Shown here piece after piece: positions 24,401 through 37,324 of a stretch of 64,000 bases of DNA; position 1 is the stretch's first letter, and each line of letters starts with the position of its first letter. The stretch lies in the NCBI GenBank assembly GCA_028023455.1, contig JAQFVV010012420.1:7583194-7647193 (forward strand), written 5' to 3'. The notes under the pieces were generated by a model. That model saw nothing but the letters and a program-made list of their open reading frames with translations, made no database searches and had not been told where the DNA came from. Made by a program: the position numbers and the translations under genes. This stretch comes from Epiperipatus broadwayi. Its lineage: Eukaryota > Onychophora > Udeonychophora > Euonychophora > Peripatidae.

Positions 24401-24406
24401 AATAAA
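24401..24406 (+). terminator. Polyadenylation signal AATAAA
   Basis: The hexamer lies about 150 bp after the stop of the candidate terminal exon, in 'ttttaaataaagag'. AATAAA occurs often by chance in such AT-rich DNA, so its meaning depends on the exon call. Confidence 0.3.
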
Positions 24407-24419
24407 GAGTTTAAACTAA

Positions 24420-26190
24420 TATTATTAATTATCATACTTTTTTTATAAACTACACAAGATGAATATATCTTTCAAATATTTCATAAAACATTTGCTCTCT
24501 TATGGGACTTATTTTTATTCTATTTAAAGAGGATAACATCTATATATTATTAAGAATAAATTTACTTCTCATCTTGTTTTTATGTAAAATATATTATGTA
24601 TATCTTCCTACTACTTAACATATAATATAAATACTGCTATATATTATAACCATATTTCTGTGCCTAATACATATCACGATCTTCATATAAGTAAAGTATT
24701 TGTTTTACTAAACTTACGCATTATATACAAAAATACATTTCTTAATGTACATACTAAAGCTGAAGTTTTATTCTTCTAATAAAAATTTATAAAACAATGA
24801 CAAGCAAAATCTCTCTACAAGTGTTTATAAAAATATTGACCCAATTTCATGAAATGAAGTTTATTTTATTTATTTCAAAAATGAATGTTTTTAAGTGTAT
24901 ATTTTATCTTATATTTATCTATGCTTATTTTAAATATCATAAATAGAACAAAATGTAAAATTATCAAATGTTTGTGTTATTTTCAATTATCTATTTAGAA
25001 TAACTTATAGCTATTCAAAATGTATATGCATATAAAATCAATTATATTTTTAAATTTTTTTTTAATTGAATCTTTTTTGTGTGTGTGTGAAACAAAATAT
25101 ATGGAATACTATTTCTCAGATACTTTAACCTTTCCATCAATACTACTTTTAAATAAAACAAAGAAACAATGTTAAAATGGTATTACCATCTAGGATGTAT
25201 ATATTTTTTATAAAGTATATCGTTAAATTTATTCAATTCATTTTCTTTCCAAGTATAATACTTTCTTGTCTTTAAACCCTGTTTATGATCTAATAACAAT
25301 GCTTCCAATGATATTGTTTGATGAGTGAAGTAACTATTATAATTATTATTTAGATTGATCTTTTAATACTTCTGGCATTGATTCCATAATAGAATATCGA
25401 TTAAATGACTAGATGAAAGAAATTTTAAACTAGTTGATCCATTATTACTGCTATTAGGGAATCTAGTTAATGAGTGAAATAAATCTCTACCCTTTCTTGC
25501 TTTTACATAGCACGTCATTTTGTTAATAAATTTTAAAATAATAAACATGACCATGTTTTATTATAAATTCTGGAGACAAATCTTTCTTCTGCTGACTCTT
25601 TCAAGATCTAGATTGTTCTTACAATATTTTTTATCTTCGTTTTTCACATATCACCCTATTAATTTCCAATTTTTTTTTTTTACATTCCTATGTTAAATAA
25701 AACTAAGTATTACAAGTAAAAGCTAATAAATATTTATAGATTAATATTTTTTTTAAAATAATAATTATTCAGAATTATTATTTTTTGTTTATCACCCAGA
25801 TTAATTATCAATACTATTAATATATTTTTTAATAATATGTTGTTCGTTTGTTTACAGTTATTTGACATGCGTAAATATACTTCTGTTCTTCTTTTAACAA
25901 ATTATCTACAATCAAAATAATATTATACCTTTTAATAACCACTCTTTACTTATCATTATAAAATTATATAAATTAACCACTTACAGAAAAATTAACTAAA
26001 TAATATAACACTTATAATGAAATAAAACAAAATATTATTACTCTTCCTTTTATCCTGAACTTACTGCTACAATCATATAACCATCATGTTGTCTTGATAA
26101 CCAAAGAATGAGTACTTGCTCACACATTGTTCTGCTACAATATATGTATAGAAATTAGGACTTGTCCACATATTTTTCTATTACAATATA
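24420..26190. other. AT-rich intergenic stretch, no gene seen
   Basis: No motif-bearing frame was found. The minus frame at 25,363-25,554 is unassigned. Confidence 0.45.
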
Positions 26191-26195
26191 TAAAA

Positions 26196-26397
26196 TCTGG
26201 ATACATTTATGTATAATTTATTGCATATATATATACTAACATTTCAACCAGTTCACACTGACCATCAACTGGGTAATGAATATTGTAAAATAATTGTTAT
26301 ATTCATTACCCAGTTGATGACCCATGTGACCTGGTTAAAATGTTGATTTATATAAATTATATATTTTTGTAATAAATTATGCATGGATGTACCCAGA
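26196..26397. mobile_element. Hairpin MITE-like element, about 200 bp
   Basis: Outer arms 'ctggatacatttatgtataa' and the reverse complement of 'gcatggatgtacccag' enclose inner arms. The inner arms are 'aacatttcaaccagttcaca' with 'catcaactgggtaatgaata' on the left, and their complements at 26,299-26,345. There is no coding capacity. It is the first of three adjacent foldback structures. Confidence 0.8.
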
Positions 26398-26467
26398 TAA
26401 TACTTTATTTATATCTGTAGCCTGTGAAAATCTTTGATTTAGTATAGATACATATATATGATAGACT

Positions 26468-26623
26468 ATAAAATGTCAATGACTCACCCAAATTCTATGT
26501 TTTTCAGCAATAAATATAAAATCTGAATTATTTTTAATTATATTGTTTGAAATTCAGAATTTATGTTATTCACAGGTGTCATTGCTGAAAAAGCATAATA
26601 TTTGGGAGGAGGGTGATTGTCAT
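26468..26623. mobile_element. Hairpin MITE-like element, about 155 bp
   Basis: The left end 'aatgtcaatgactcaccca' and 'gtttttcagcaat' pair with 'attgctgaaaaagc' and 'gggtgattgtcatt' at the right. The inner part ('aaaatctgaatt' with 'aattcagaattt') also pairs, so nearly the whole element folds. Confidence 0.8.
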
Positions 26624-26644
26624 TATTATATATATATATATAAA

Positions 26645-27705
26645 TAGTGAGGATTGCCAATTCCTCTACAAGCTTTATGATAAATGCTTAGCCAGAGCCA
26701 GCACTTAAAATATCTCTGTCAGGAACCCCTCCCCAAACCCCTGACCATGGTTTTGTGCTTTGGCACTCCTCAGAGAGGTGTCAGGGTAGGTTCAGACACT
26801 AGATCTAAAAATACCAACCCAAAGCCAAGCACTTAGCTAAAAGTTATCTATTGAGTGGAAAATCTGAAATTTTCAGACATCTACATGTCTTCAAACCCAG
26901 CTATCCAACTCAAATAGCTATATGGGGCTGATAGATCTTCAGCCATACCATATATTAGTAGTCATAGCAATATAAAATTGCATAAGACTTTTGGCAGAGA
27001 CTATAAATAGTCAAAATAAGAGTCATAGATCAATTCATAGATCACATGACCCTATCTCTTAAGCTTGTAAGTTATAAACAGTGCCAATTCCTCTACAAGC
27101 TTTATGGGGAGGGGTTCCTGACAGAGATATTTTAAGTGCTAGCTCTGGCTAAGCATTTATCATAAAGCTTGTAGAGGAATTCGCAATCCTCACTGTTTAT
27201 AACTTACAAGCTTAAGAGATAGGGTCATGTGATCTATGAATTGATCTATGACTCTTATTTTGACTATTTATAGTCTCTGTCAAAAGTCTTATGCAATTTT
27301 ATATTGCTATGACTACTAATATGTGGTATGGCTGAAGATCTATCAGCCCCATATAGCTATTTGAGTTGGATAGCTGGGTTTGAAGACATGTAGATGTCTG
27401 AAAATTTCAGATTTTCCACTCAATAGATAACTTTTAGCTAAGTGCTTGGCTTTGGGTTGGTATTTTTAGATCTAGTGTCTGAACCTACCCTGACACCTCT
27501 CTGAGGAGTGCCAAAGCATGAAACCATGGTCAGGGGTTTGGGGAGGGGTTCCTGACAGAGATATTTTAAGTGCTGGCTCTGGCTAAGCATTTATCATAAA
27601 GCTTGTAGAGGAATTGGCAATCCTCACTGTTTATAACTTACAAGCTTAAGAGATAGGGTCATGTGATCTATGAATTGATCTATGACTTTTATTTTGACTA
27701 TATAT
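26645..27705. mobile_element. Large palindromic foldback element, about 1.06 kb
   Basis: Two arms of about 460 and 600 bp meet near 27,105. Each arm is built from a block X of about 165 bp and a block Y of about 270 bp. Reading from the left the order is reverse-X (partial), reverse-Y, reverse-X (partial), X, Y, X. X occurs at 27,106-27,268 and again at 27,541-27,705 ('gaggggttcctgacagag' marks its start). The arms differ at very few positions, for example 'ttggcaatcc' versus 'ttcgcaatcc'. (TA)n tracts bound both ends. No protein is encoded. The flanking X copies give each arm an LTR-like or tandem-dimer layout. Confidence 0.85.
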
Positions 27706-27714
27706 ATATATATA

Positions 27715-30700
27715 CAAAGTGTACTAGCATGCAGAGATTAAAGCAGAGAATCTTTTAAGAAAAGAAAAATAAATAGATTAAGAGGGAAAATATGCTTAAC
27801 ATTAATAAGATATTTTATCATTATTTATATTCTTTTTTCCGTGCTAGAGAACTCAAAAGTTTAACAAGAAGATTAAACTTGATTTTTATGGATAATTGAC
27901 AAAAAATATCTTATATATAAATGAAAAGTTTGAAATAGGTTTAACTAAAGATGCTTATCTAATTAAAAGAAAATTAATTAAAATTTAGTTTTAATATTTT
28001 AAAAATAAAAATTACATTTTTATACATATAATAATACTTAGTATGTAAAATACACATTTGTCATTTAAAGTATTTTCTTTTTTGTAGCCTAAAATACATA
28101 CTATATAAACAGATAAAAATATCTATTTCCTAATGTAAAGTTTAGGTGAGGAAAAAAAACAATTACATGTAATTACAGATAGACACAGAAGAAAAATCTC
28201 TATGAAAAATGTGATAAACAATAATGCATGGGATTATGGTAGCATTATATAAAGTGGTCAACAAGTGATTATTTTTATTAGATTCTAAGATTTTAGATTC
28301 TCTTATGCTGCTGTTTTGATGTTAAATCCTGTTATTATTCTGATGCTAATTCTTATTCTGCTAATTCATCAGTTATCATGGTAGTCTAAATAAAGCTTGT
28401 ATAAATAAAATGGAAACTTTTATATATGTTGGTGTCTTTGTTTGTGTGTAAAATGTTATATATTAAAAGCTAGCAAACCAAGTACATCTGTCATTACTCT
28501 CCTAATTATTGATTGTAGGAATGAATCTTTGAACTGATACACTGCCTATATACAACTATCTTACTGTCAATACCAAAGAAAATATTCAGGTCTCCCATAA
28601 CATTACATCAAAAATAATTTGTGAAACAAAAAAAGACGTTTCCAATGGAACATAAAGTCATGGCCATATAAGAAAATAACCAAAAGAAAAATGTACAACT
28701 CGTGTGAGAATTGATTAATTACAAAGGCCTTTTTTTTGTTTTCTTTGAAAAACAAAGTGTGCTAATGAGTTATTTAATCTACCATTAGACATTATGTTAT
28801 ATATTTTATTTTATTAATATTTTATATAATATGTATAATTATTAGTTTATATAAATGTGTGTTTGATATAATAATGTAATGGGGATGGAAAATGATATAA
28901 TTATATAGTGTATTTTTTTTTTCTTTTATTAAATATTTTGTTTTATAATAATCCAAAGAAACTATCTCAGCAATTCTTTTTCTTCTTTGTAAGTTAATGC
29001 ATGCTAGTGCATTTATTTATTTTTTACCTGTCTGAGTACAAGCTGCAAAATATTGCCCAAGAATATCAATTAAAAAGAATAAGGAAAATAGTAGTTAATC
29101 ATCACTAAAGCACTATGTTAGTAATCTATTTGTTAACATTGTCACCTAAAAACAAAAGTTGCTTAAACATAGCAATGCTGTATTAAACCCATTTAACAAT
29201 AATTCTGTTTTAATATTAAGATTTATTATTAAATCTAAAGGTCCTGGATAATCAGGAAATATAGTCAAATGCTTTATTAATTAGTTATTTGTTTAAACTA
29301 TGATTTTGGTTATCCTAATAAATCACAATTTACAATAATTTGAAAATTAAATACATATATGATTAATTAATAATATTAACTACACACCCACATATATGTT
29401 TTCTTGAATGATCATAGCAAAATAAGGTTCTTAAAATAAGCTTAAATTATAAAGTTTTCCTTTTTTATTTAACAAATAGTTTATTTAACTTATGTAAAAT
29501 ATAATCATAGTTAAACAGTTCTTTTCAATAATTATTTCAATAACTTCTTGCAAGGCTTCTACAGATCATGTCTTAGATTTCTTTCATTAACATGTATGTG
29601 TATTTTTTAAAGATAAGGCTAGAATGTCACATATAAGTTTTCATGACTATTTTAAATTTCATTCTCCTGGCTTACAATTCTATTTATTAAAATTTTCTAC
29701 ATAAATACTTAATGGCTCATCATCACATATTTCCAGTCACATTGAGGATTAAAATTTCTTTAGTATTGATTCCAAAATAGACTTCAGGTGATTGGTGGCT
29801 TTCCCCATTTTTTAGTCATTAAAAGTCATGTTTACTTCTCTAATGTTCAGTTTTAAAAGAAAAGTTTTTTAAACAAACTCACCCTTATATATTTTTTGTG
29901 ACTTTACTTGTTCTTCAAAACCTTAAATAACCTTAATAGCATTTAATAAAACATTTTTTTAAACATACAATAATTATCTGTTTAACTAAAATGTTTTTCT
30001 TAGAATAAAAGCTTCATTAGATTTAACTAATTATGACTTTTTTGACTCCATAGAAATACAACCCTATATATAAACATTAAAATAAAATCTTATTTTCTTT
30101 AAATCTTTTTTATTAAACCAAAATGAAGATTATTTAATTAACTTGTTTTTTCTTTTTTAAAATCTATTTTCTATTTATCAAATTTAATAATTTTGTTTTT
30201 GAAATAATGAACATTTAAGCAGTCACTCCCATACTTTCTTGCAATTATACTTTAATTAAATAATTTTTTCTTTTTTTGCTTTAATCTTGCAGAAACTAAT
30301 AAAATTAGTTTAGTATATTAAAAGTTTATTTACTACATTATTTTTAAAATAATTTATATTTTTACTACATTATTTTTTTCATACATTAATTTTATTTTAT
30401 TTTTTTCACGTATTCATCATAAAACTAATTTCATAGAGTAATATTATTTTAAATATATATTATAAAATATTTTTTAATAACTTTTAATATTGTTTATGCT
30501 ATTTTTATTATGAAATAATTGAATTTTTTACTTCATTATCTGTGTGTCACATATAAATACTATTTTTATTATTTAGTCTCACAAGTACAATTAACCATTC
30601 TCCTTTATATGTAAGACAACATGGAGAACTATGAAATAAATGACATTATTTATTTAAATATATGTTCATGAAAATATTTATGGAGGATTTTATGTTTTTA

Positions 30701-32400
30701 ATTGTTTAATTAGAAAGTTTCTGCTAGAATAGTAACCAGTAAAGTTTAATGGCCCAAGACTGAGAGAGAAAGTAAAATTATTAACACTGACAGTTTTACT
30801 TTGTTATCAGCCTTAGTCAGTTAAATCTATATAGCCAATAAAAGCTTTTCAATTGAAAAATTATAAATAAAAACTCGACTTACTAAATATTATTTACAAT
30901 GAAAAGTGTCAGTCATGTTAATTAATGATATCAAACAATTTAAAATAAATTCATTTATTCATTTGGTCTAGAATAAATGTTTCAAATATCACTCTATACA
31001 CTTTTATCCCACTTAGTGAGGACAATTGATTCCCCAAAACTTATTGTTAAGCAAAAATATTATACAAAGAATAAAATAGTTGTAATGGCTTTCTATGGAA
31101 AAATAAAATTGGCTAGTTACTCCAGCTAAAAATTATATTATAAGCTGTGAGCAAACAACTTAATCTACTAAATATAGTAATTAAAAAACTCTCTTAATGT
31201 ACATTATATGCTTGTACATTATACACTTGCATAAACTGTACTATACGTATTATGTAAATATGCACTTAAAATAAGTATGTATTATGTTAATGCAGCTTAA
31301 ATCTATGCAAAAAACACTTATCTTAAAGTTCTTCTTTATGGTGATCCATTCATCAATCAATTTTCTAATTTTCTCAATGATGAATTGCTTATTTAAAGCT
31401 CCATTGTTGTCTTCTAAATCTTTTGATGATCTTGTTTTTTTAGAGAAGTGCACCAGATAAAGGCTGAGGATCTAGAGAAAAGATTTTAAATGAATATTTT
31501 ATGTGTTTCTTGGATTATTTTTTTATTTGGGATGTCATGATTTCATGATTTTGGAAAGTTTGGATAAATCTACAATGATTTGAGCACTTTTGTTCTATTT
31601 TGTCTTTGTTTTTCAAAAAAGTTGTGATGGTAAACATGGATAAACCCTTAGAAAAATAGATATCAGGATTTATTTTCTCCTTTTTCCAGTCAATTTAAGA
31701 AATCAGTTATTGTTTCCAAGCTCAGTAATTTTCTTGATTTGTTTATGGTCATATTAATTCCTGCCATGATTTTAATTGAAAATGATGTAGCTATAAAATT
31801 TTAACAGAATCTCTTTAAAAAAGTGCATCTTTTAACTGTCAAAAAGTACAGCAAAATGAATGAAAAAGTAAAAGTAAACTAGCAGTTAACAATTTTTGGG
31901 AGTTCTTCCCACATAACTGCTTTTTGTTGTGCTGAAAATAAATGCTTACCTGAAGTTTTTTTTTTTTTCCAAAATTTGTACTGCTATATTACTTATATAA
32001 AATTATTTAGAAGTTTAAAAAATGTTTAATAACAACTTATTTAATTGATCATAAAGACTTGTATTTACCATTAGTGCAATAGTAGCAAAATTATCATACT
32101 GTATATTGTCAAATTATTTCAAAAAGAATGATATATAAAAAAAATTATTTAATGCATTCTGTCTTTGCATATTATAATCAATATTTAAGGTTATTTTATT
32201 ACAATATGTACTATGCAGATCCAAATGGGGATCACTTTAAATACAAAGATATCCATTAGATGTGACATTTTCTTTTTGGTAGATGGAAATTCATCAGCCA
32301 TATTTGTTTTAACTATCCATTTAGAGGGGTATCAAAAAAATTTTGCTAACAATATGGATTACAACAAGCTATTGTAAATAAATAAAATTTAATATACGTT
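27715..32400. other. Long AT-rich stretch without recognised gene
   Basis: No transposase, RT or host-protein motif was seen on either strand. The minus frame at 31,250-31,453 is lysine-rich and unassigned. The slightly less AT-rich block 31,450-31,960 may be an old unclassified repeat. Confidence 0.4.
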
Positions 32401-32404
32401 AAAA

Positions 32405-33592
32405 AAAATCTGGCCAAAGGAGGTGTAGTATATTGGACTATTTCCATCATCTAATATAAGTATTGAATGTCTTTAAAAAAAATTAACTTTCAATACAACA
32501 CAGAATGTCAAGTCATGGTTATGGGCTCACCATTGTCAACCCTGATTATCAATTTTTACATGTAAGAACTTGAAATCACAGTCATAAAGACTACTCCATA
32601 TCCAACTAAAGTTTGGCTTCACTATGTTGATGATATATTTGTTGTATGACCACATAGTGGAGCACTACTACAAAGTTTCTAGAAACACATCAAAATGTCC
32701 CTTTCAATTGAATTCACAATAAAATCAGAACAATAATAAAAATTGGCATTACTAGATGTTCTTGTGAAAAGATTTTTTCATGGCAAAATCAAAACTATAG
32801 TTTACAGAAAACCCCCCCACACAAGAAATACTGAGCATATATATGCAATCTCACTAGAAACACAAAACATGGAGTTATATAATGACTATGGAACAGAGCA
32901 TAAGAAGTTTGTTCAGAAACCAGCAATTTTTAAAAAAAGATCTATACAAAACAAACTTTATAAAACATGGTTATCCATCAGCTGTTATTAAGAAAACCTT
33001 AAATAGACAACAAAAAATCTATCAAAATAAAAAACAATTATTATAAAACATGGTTATCCATCAAATTAAGAAAAATCTGCACATGAAAACAGCTTTTCAG
33101 TCATTCTGCACTATGAGGAATTCTAACATTTAAAAAACCTAAACTTGAAATGCTGAAAAGCCAAATCTGCATTTACGATATTGAATGTGGAAGAATGTAT
33201 ATTGGTGAAAAGAGTCATCCTATTGAATAGTGATGGCAAAACATAAGATAATGATTAGAATAGAGAAAACAGATGTGTCTAAGTTAGAAAATCATGTATT
33301 TACCAATAAACATTATGTTCAATTGGGAAAATAAAAAATATTGGATAGAGAAGAAAAGCTACAAAGATGAAAATTTAAAGAATCTTCTCACATGATAAAG
33401 GGTGAACAACCTCATAAGTCATCTAATGTGATTATACTTAATGTATGGAAACCACTAATCAACTTTGCTCTTAGCAAAACATGGAAAAATCAAAGGAACC
33501 TCATGCATCAGTTTGGTGTAGAATGTAGAAGGGTGGCATCATGTGTTGTTACCAAAGATGAAAGTGCAGTGAGTGCACTAAAATGCATATAG
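32405..33592 (+). mobile_element. Penelope-like element relic A (RT and GIY-YIG), 5'-truncated
   Basis: A short piece of the element's terminal sequence, 'ttggactatttccatcatct' (32,433-32,490), lies inverted at the 5' edge, abutting the RT remnant. RT: 'MGSPLSTLIINFYM' (about 32,515-32,560), then 'LHYVDDIFVV' with the YVDD box at 32,623-32,634, then 'LALLDVLVKRFFHG' and 'IKTIVYRKPPHTRNTEHI' (32,743 on), the PLE thumb block. GIY-YIG: 'IYDIECGRMYIGEKSHPIE' at 33,170-33,228, followed by the downstream Asn/Trp-rich block 'NVWKPLINFALSKTWKNQ' (33,440-33,500). PLEs are retroelements whose protein joins an RT to a GIY-YIG endonuclease. Stops interrupt it (for example after IFVV), so it is inactive. 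Confidence 0.85.
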
Positions 33593-33599
33593 TGCAAAT

Positions 33600-34640
33600 G
33601 TGGCTGCATTAGCCATAGGAGTTGAAACCTTACAGAATAGAATGATCTCCTGAAGATTTGTGCTGGTATCTCTTTAGGTTTTGAGCATGTTGGGTTGTAT
33701 ACTGTCCAGTGTTAAGTAGTCATGAACCAGATGTTGAGTTTTTCTTCTTGGTAGCATAAGATAAAGTAAGGGTTTATGTTGACATGCAAGCACCTGTATC
33801 ATAAAAATATAGAGTGGTTAGAGTGTGGCAATTAATTTTAATAAGGAAATCAAAATATTTTGGTTTTAGGGACCATTTTTTGAATTTTTTTTAGTAGTTG
33901 TTTGTTATTAATCCCAATCAGTGGGGTGGGATTGCCTTTGTGTAGGTTTAGACGGATCAAGTCATAGATGCCCCAGTATGAGTACTTGCTCATGGTCTGA
34001 AGAGATATTTGGTAGATATTGTTCTTAAGAGGCTGATTACAGTTGATAGGTAACCTTGTAGGAGGGTATATATGTTGGTTATGTGGACAAGCATCACAGT
34101 TTGGGGAAGCACCTGAATGTAGTTGTTGTAAAGTTTACAGTTTATTGAATATGAAAAAGTGTAGTGTGTATTCCTAATCCATTGCTCATGGGTGGGTGAC
34201 TAAGGTATCTTGCAGTTATAGATACTGTCTTTTTTGTTACAAAAGCTAGTTGCATAATGATAAGATTTTGGACATGAATGCTTTGGAGAATATTATCCAG
34301 GTAATGACCAACTGTTTGACTAATGAGTATATGGATAGATAGGCTTTTGATAGTGATGTGCTTATTTTCTCTGCCTCATTCTTCAACTTGTTTTGTATTT
34401 TAATTTTCATCACATTAGTGCCCATGTGGAAGGGAAATCCAAGGAAGTTGATGGGTTTATCCTGGTAAATCTGTATGCAGGGCTTGTTATAGTAGAGTAA
34501 CTAGATTGTGGTTTTGTTTGGATTGAATTTTAGTGTGTGGGTGGATGTAAATTCTTGAATGATTTGGTATATCATTGGCAGTTGTTTTTGGAGGAGAGAA
34601 AGAAGTAATGTCATCCATATATATTATTAATTATTATTGT
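33600..34640 (-). pseudogene. LINE reverse-transcriptase remnant
   Basis: On the minus strand, 'YMDDITSFSPPKTT' (about 34,578-34,620) matches the catalytic Y-M-D-D-I block of non-LTR retrotransposons. In a shifted frame it is followed by 'QDKPINFLGFPFHMGTNVMK' at about 34,400-34,470, resembling the F-L-G thumb motif. Further downstream, 'GIYDLIRLNLHKGNPTPL' (about 33,930-33,980) continues without clear family features. Frameshifts and stops are frequent. It starts where PLE relic A ends, so the two probably represent separate nested insertions. Confidence 0.6.
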
Positions 34641-34690
34641 TATTGTTGTTATTATTATTATTAACTTATTGTTATTATTATTACTATTTT
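34622..34690. repeat. (TTA/TTG)n microsatellite
   Basis: A run of ATT, GTT and ATT triplets directly follows the LINE remnant. Confidence 0.85.
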
Positions 34691-34739
34691 GATTGTTACT
34701 CAAAAGGTAAACTTTATCAAGACTCAAAAATGCTTACAT

Positions 34740-35430
34740 AAGTTACTAATGAAAACATGAGGTCATAGATACAAGTTGATACATGATATTACATATACAA
34801 TAAGGTTTACAGTCTTGCTTCTGATAGGAAAAAAGTGTGATTTATAGTAATTGAAAAAATAAGTGTTACATAATAAGATACATGTGTCAAATTAGATTTA
34901 CATAGAATTTTTAAATATAATATTGAGAAAAATACATAGAAACACATGATAGTATGAATGAAGACATATATGGGGGAGATTGGAATTGGTGTTTGATTGA
35001 TATATGGATATACCTAAATTTGTCTTATTTAGTGGGAAGCATTATAATTTTCATGGCCAAGTCTTGTTGTTCATGTGTTATATAAGTTGCATGTGAAAAA
35101 CATGAATTCTTAGATATAATTTAATACATGAGATTATAGAATATAATGAATGTTTATAATTTTTCTTATCAGAAAGAAAAGATGATTTACAGTAGTTTAG
35201 AAGAAGAATTATTGCTTAACATGATACTTATATCAAATTAAGTTTACATCTTTTTTTTTAAGTATTATGATATAAATACATGAAAGCATATGATGGTGTT
35301 TGTTAATATATCATGGGTGGAGGGTGAGGATGTTAGTGTAACATTTGTATATGGTTGTACATAAATTGTGCTTATTTGTTGGGGAGCACTATAGGTGCCA
35401 TGACTAAGTTTTCTTGTTCATGTGTTATGC
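34740..35430. repeat. Degenerate tandem repeat, two units of about 350 bp
   Basis: Both units share, in order, a 'tttacag...tct(g/t)ata(g)' start, 'atgatagt' or 'atgatggtg', 'ttgtcttatttagtgggaagca' or 'ttgtgcttatttgttggggagca', and 'aagt(c)ttcttgttcatgtgttat'. They are heavily diverged. The origin is unknown. Confidence 0.6.
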
Positions 35431-35439
35431 TTTAAAGTT

Positions 35440-36980
35440 TATTTGAGGTAAGCTGGTGGAGTGATCTTGCAAACTTCTTTGGAATGGTTGGTTAATGAAA
35501 TGGGTGTATCATGTTACTCTCAAGTTCTGTAGTATTTATTCCAGAATTCATCAATGGTATGATGTTGGAGCTATGAATTTATATGTGGTAGGCATTTGAT
35601 CTGGTTGTAGAAGGGATATAGAAAGCAGATGGTGTCTGTGTCTGATATAATGATGGACCTGAGGGAATTGTCTTAAATGATTCAAATATCCTTGTTGCGT
35701 GGTAATAATAAGTTTTTGTCAAATGATTGTCAGTGTATTAGGCATCCTAATGGGGGAGGGGGTACAATTTTGTGTTTCTAAGTCTAGGATTTTAATATCT
35801 TTTGCATTGGTTGGATTTTAATATTTTTTGCATTGGTTGTCCTGAAATCTGAAATTGGGCTTGAAATATTCTTGCTATTGCTGACATGGGCATTATTCTT
35901 GGTGGTGCTGTCATAATTTTTTTTATAAGCTAAAGCTGGAAACATGGTAAAATAGGTTTTGGCACCAACTACGTGATCATGTGGCAGCCAGTTTGATTGG
36001 TTTTAATGATTTGAAAATGTCATTTTTTAAACAAAAAGCTTTTGTAAATTCAAAATTGCCTTGGAAAAAAATGTGTGATTTAGTTAATTGTTGTTAATTG
36101 TTTCAATATATGTTAAATTTACCTGAAATATTGCAGATTTTTTAGTGTTATGTGAAGTTTAAACCCATAAATTTTTGCTTGTTACCTAGCATTACAAAGG
36201 TTTGCTGCCATTTTTGCAAATTATTTGTTATAGGCACTGGAATATTTATATAAATAGAAAATGTTATATAATTAGATCAACTTCAGTCTTTATGATGATT
36301 TGAAATTTATTATTAAAAAGCTAATACTATGCAAATTTTTAGGATTTGAAACAGAAGGTCTGAGAATGAACATGGTGACAAGACTACAATTTATGGCAGG
36401 ACTATTATTATTACATTAATTAAATGTTTTGTTAATGATTTATATTCTTTATTCATTATTGTATATTCTTAATTACTCATTATATCACTTTGGAGTTATA
36501 TTTATGCACCATTGTTAAACATGTTTATAATAAAAGATATTTGTTTAGGATTTTTTCTCTGGCACTCTTAAATAATTCTGATAGTCATATAATTGTATTT
36601 TTATTTTATTACATAGTTGGCTATACACAAGTAGACATATTAAAAAAATTTTATTAACCATATTTCTAGAGTTTTATCAGTTTTAATATCATTTAATATT
36701 GAATATTCACAATGATCTAGTACTTTTATTATATATTATAGCATGGTATCAAGTGGGCCATATCATACTCAAATACAAATAAAGAATAATCCCTAGTCTG
36801 TTAAAAAGATTCTCAATTTTATTTAGCTTGTAATCTAAACTAGATTGTAGTCATGATAAACTCACACATAGACACACACATATATACCTGAAAATAAATA
36901 TATTAACTGAAGGAAATATATAAAAAAAATTATTTCCCTACACTTCTGCTTTAATAATTCAATTAGAAAAGTGGTTTTTA
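35440..36980. other. Unassigned stretch, G/T-rich at left then AT-rich
   Basis: The first 500 bp has unusual G and T content, as if it were the antisense of an old coding element, but I recognise no domain. A 26-bp near-perfect tandem repeat lies at 35,787-35,838. The rest is AT-rich with nothing identified. Confidence 0.35.
35787..35838. repeat. 26-bp tandem duplication
   Basis: The unit 'ggattttaatatcttttgca' plus 'ttggtt' is repeated once, with a single C-to-T difference. Confidence 0.9.
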
Positions 36981-36986
36981 TAGTAG

Positions 36987-37321
36987 CAACTTTCTCAAAC
37001 AGTATTGCCATCTAGTGCAAGCCATGTTGATCAAATGATATTAGAAGGATATTGTATTAAATCCTTACATAGTGCTTACTCATCTAATAATATTCCAAAA
37101 CTAGTTTTCTCATGACTTTTATCAGAAAAAAGCTTTGGATCTGAGAAGACTGCACTTAGATTTTGGATCCAAAACTCCTCATTTATGGAAATCATAACCT
37201 AGAAACTAGTCTGGGGATGTTGGATGAGAGTGCATCAGATAGGGATTTTATGCACTAAATTTTTAGCATTTCATTGATTAAATGGGTTGCTCTAGGTGGC
37301 AATACTATATGGAGACAGTTG
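36987..37321. mobile_element. 335-bp MITE with about 38-bp terminal inverted repeats
   Basis: The left end reads 'caactttctcaaacagtatt' then 'gccatctagtgcaagcc'. The right end read inward on the other strand is 'caactgtctccatatagtat' then 'tgccacctagagcaaccc'. There is no open frame. I could not define a target duplication, so the superfamily is open. Confidence 0.75.
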
Positions 37322-37324
37322 ATA

